A DNA stretch of 64,000 nt. It comes from Nostoc sp. CHAB 5834 (GTDB lineage: Bacteria; Cyanobacteriota; Cyanobacteriia; Cyanobacteriales; Nostocaceae). Made by a program: the position numbers and the translations under genes. Location: assembly GCA_020829485.1 (NCBI GenBank), contig JAIVFU010000028.1, positions 1 to 64,000 on the forward strand. The letters run 5' to 3'. The notes beneath the pieces were generated by a model, which was not told the origin of the DNA, did no database searches, and was given only the letters and a program-made list of their open reading frames with translations. Shown here piece after piece: positions 62,149 through 64,000 of the stretch (the stretch's first letter is position 1; each line of letters opens with the position of its first letter).

Positions 62149-62647
62149 GACCTGATTAGGTAAATTTGCTGTCGCTAAAATATCAAATTTAATAAATCTC
62201 TGTTTCCTAGATTGCCACAGCTAGTAGCTCTTTTGGAAGATTAATATAGAAAAAAAAGGAAAATAAGACAGGCAAAGAAATAAAGAGCAATTCAAAGGTT
62301 TTGCTCATTTATAAAGATATATTACTGAAAAATTATTTTAACTGAGTAGCTTGAGTAGCGATCGCGCAGGTTTCACAGGAAAGCTTAAGGAAGCGATCGC
62401 TTTATTGCTGAGTCATAAATATTACTCCATCATAATTCTATGACCTAACCTGCAATATCTCGGTTCATAAGAGCGATAACTTCTCTGCGAGACGCTACGC
62501 GAACGTTAAGCTTTCCTACGGAACGCTGCGCGAACGCTAACGCTAAAATTATGTTCTTATAATACAAATATACTATTTAGTGTGGGCTTGAGAAAATTTC
62601 GGGATTGAAATTATTGATGTTATTACAGAATAAAAGCGGCTGTAATT
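62149..62647. other. Non-coding gap with dispersed repeats
   Basis: Divergent promoter area of ispG and the isochorismatase gene. It contains two HIP1 octamers and, at about 62480-62545, a 'ctctgcgagacgctacgcgaacg' repeat followed by a second 'gcgcgaacgctaacgc' unit. No gene seen. Confidence 0.5.
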
Positions 62648-63685
62648 ATGAACACCCAAATAACATCCCAACTACCAATTCCCCCACACTTTAACCCTGA
62701 AAAAGTCGGCGAAGTCTGGCGCGTACCTTACCAAGAACGTGCCGCCGAAGCTGAAATCTGGGCAAAACAACACAATATTAAATCTGCATCTTTAGATAAA
62801 AACCGGATTTGCCTACTGTTAATTGATGTCCAAAACACCTTCTGCATCCCTGGATTTGAATTATTTGTAGGTGGAAAATCTGGGAAAGGGGCGGTGGATG
62901 ATAATGTCAGATTATGTGAGTTTATTTATCGCAACTTGGGAGTAATTACAAAAATTGTACCTACTCTAGATACCCACACAGCAACACAAATTTTCCATCC
63001 CATCTTTTGGGTGAATGCCGCCGGAGAACATCCTACTCCAGCAGCTACTAACATTACCCCAACAGACATCGAACAAGGTATTTGGAAAGTTAATCCAGCA
63101 GTTGCTGACAGTGTTACTAGTGGGGATTATGAATTATTAGAAAAACATACTTATCATTACGTTAAGCAACTAAGTCAAGACGGTAAATATCCTCTGACAG
63201 TTTGGCCTTATCATTCTATGTTGGGTGGTATTGGTCATGCTTTAGTTTCATCAGTAGAAGAAGCAATATTTTTCCACGGCATTGCTCGTCAGAGTCAGAC
63301 GCAATTTGAAATAAAAGGTGAGAATCCCTTAACAGAAAATTATTCTATTTTGCGTCCAGAGGTGTTGGAAGATTTTGAGCAACGTCCACTTGCGCTAAAG
63401 AACACGCGCCTGATTAAGCAACTTTTAGAATATGATGCAGTAATCATTGGTGGTCAAGCTAAAAGTCATTGCGTCGCTTGGACAATTGACGATTTATTAA
63501 CAGAAATTAAACAGGTAGATGCCACCCTTGCTCAAAAAATCTATTTGCTAGAAGATTCTACTTCGCCTGTTGTTGTTCCCGGTGTTGTGGACTACACAAA
63601 ACAGGCAGATGTGGCATTTGCAAGATTTGCAGAGGCAGGAATGCACATCGTAAAATCTAGCGAAAATATAGCATCTTTTTTTTAA
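62648..63685 (+). CDS. Isochorismatase-family cysteine hydrolase, long form
   Basis: A 345-residue protein, about 140 residues longer than typical isochorismatases or nicotinamidases. The fold motifs are present: catalytic Asp in [10 protein letters not shown] (about 58-67), a Lys candidate in [10 protein letters not shown], and catalytic Cys in [19 protein letters not shown] (about 275-295). Extra segments lie between (for example [20 protein letters not shown]) and at the N-terminus, which starts with an aromatic helical stretch. Substrates of this group are amides or isochorismate-like ethers; this one is unknown. It starts at ATG 62648. Confidence 0.82.
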   Translation: MNTQITSQLPIPPHFNPEKVGEVWRVPYQERAAEAEIWAKQHNIKSASLDKNRICLLLIDVQNTFCIPGFELFVGGKSGKGAVDDNVRLCEFIYRNLGVITKIVPTLDTHTATQIFHPIFWVNAAGEHPTPAATNITPTDIEQGIWKVNPAVADSVTSGDYELLEKHTYHYVKQLSQDGKYPLTVWPYHSMLGGIGHALVSSVEEAIFFHGIARQSQTQFEIKGENPLTENYSILRPEVLEDFEQRPLALKNTRLIKQLLEYDAVIIGGQAKSHCVAWTIDDLLTEIKQVDATLAQKIYLLEDSTSPVVVPGVVDYTKQADVAFARFAEAGMHIVKSSENIASFF

Positions 63686-63767
63686 CGCAAAGGATCGCAA
63701 AGGTTTCGCAGAGGAACACAGAGATTTCCTTTGCGTTCCTCTGCGTTTCAAAGCAAACCTCATTTTT

Positions 63768-64000
63768 TCAAATAACCCTTTGGATCTTCCGCTACCCAAC
63801 CCAGAGATGAGCTAGAACGCACTTCAAAATGGAGGTGCGGTTGACTGGAGGTTGGTTGTCCACTAGTGCCTACTGTTCCCAGTAAGTCTCCTTTTTTTAC
63901 TTGTTGACCGACAGTAACCTTGATGCTGTCAAGCTGGGCATAGCGGCTTTGGAGTCCGCCACTGTGGTTAATAATGACTAACTTGCCATAAGAACCTTGA
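63768..64000 (-). CDS. M23-family metallopeptidase, C-terminal part (runs off the window)
   Basis: A minus-strand frame open to the right edge, stopping with TGA at 63768-63770. It reads QGSYGKLVIINHSGGLQSRY, then AQLDSIKVTVGQQVKKGDLL, GTVGTSGQPTSSQPHLHFEV and RSSSSLGWVAEDPKGYLKK. HSGG..SRYAQL and PHLHFEV are the lysostaphin/M23 signature, with the H-x-H zinc pair. The family cleaves peptidoglycan cross-bridges or acts as an amidase activator. The N-terminal part, with signal and any LysM domains, lies outside. Confidence 0.88.

Noticed and set aside
1..64000. tRNA, rRNA or CRISPR array
   Set aside because: I looked for T-arm-like GTTCGA boxes with matching acceptor arms and for regular repeat-spacer spacing. 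None was found by eye; tandem repeats present are 7-8 base minisatellites or palindromes.

Overview
The window is chromosomal DNA of a filamentous, heterocyst-forming cyanobacterium, most likely Nostoc or a close relative. The sequence supports this in several ways. HIP1-type GCGATCGC octamers are common in and between genes. A photosystem II gene (psbI) is present. hetZ and patU, which belong to heterocyst differentiation, lie end to end. Two amiC-type amidases, a class tied to septal communication between filament cells, lie in tandem. From memory, the block mreD-mreC-mreB / ssb / SIMPL / antiporter / amiC1-amiC2 / murI / small ORF / sds / hypothetical / hetZ-patU has the same order as the all0085-alr0101 region of Anabaena sp. 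PCC 7120. No rRNA, tRNA or CRISPR array was seen.

Layout. 1-15 kb: mostly standalone metabolic genes (Xi-class glutathione transferase, aspartoacylase, polysaccharide deacetylase, glycogen phosphorylase, hexapeptide acyltransferase), then psbI and a large LptD-like DUF3769 outer-membrane protein. These are separated by long, repeat-rich gaps. 15-18.7 kb: glycolate oxidase subunits GlcE and GlcF, and an exported-type MsrB. 19-36.3 kb: the cell-shape, wall and development block. It holds MreBCD, a tail-less SSB-like protein, a cation/proton antiporter, AmiC1/AmiC2, glutamate racemase, solanesyl-diphosphate synthase, HetZ and PatU. 36.3-45 kb: a decayed glutamine-amidotransferase gene, Lnt whose 5' end abuts a TnpB transposon end, gyrase subunit A and TrmB. 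A nested-MITE region follows. 45-52.7 kb: TrpS, a methylenetetrahydrofolate reductase-like protein, an Rpn/DUF2887 nuclease, PsiE, a TPR protein and an atypical EF-G paralogue. 52.7-59.3 kb: an accessory stretch with a VapBC toxin-antitoxin pair, an SPFH protein, a Uma2 nuclease, the NuiA/NucA inhibitor-nuclease pair and small hypotheticals. 59.3-64 kb: CtpA, IspG, an isochorismatase-family hydrolase and the end of an M23 peptidase.

How the genes work together. Many genes serve the envelope: peptidoglycan supply (MurI), elongation scaffold (MreBCD), wall splitting (AmiC1/2), lipoprotein acylation (Lnt), outer membrane (DUF3769) and C-terminal processing (CtpA). Heterocyst commitment genes sit beside the amidases. 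The second theme is mobile and repetitive DNA remodelling genes. A TnpB element end supplies the start of lnt. MITE ends border or start small ORFs. Intergenic-type palindromes are translated in frame inside lnt, glcE and the DUF3769 gene. A three-copy MITE family includes one copy split by a second MITE with a 9-base duplication. The most notable observations are the TnpB/lnt junction, the duplicated 74-base leader of the two amiC genes with a conserved four-codon uORF, and the vestigial second vapC tail.
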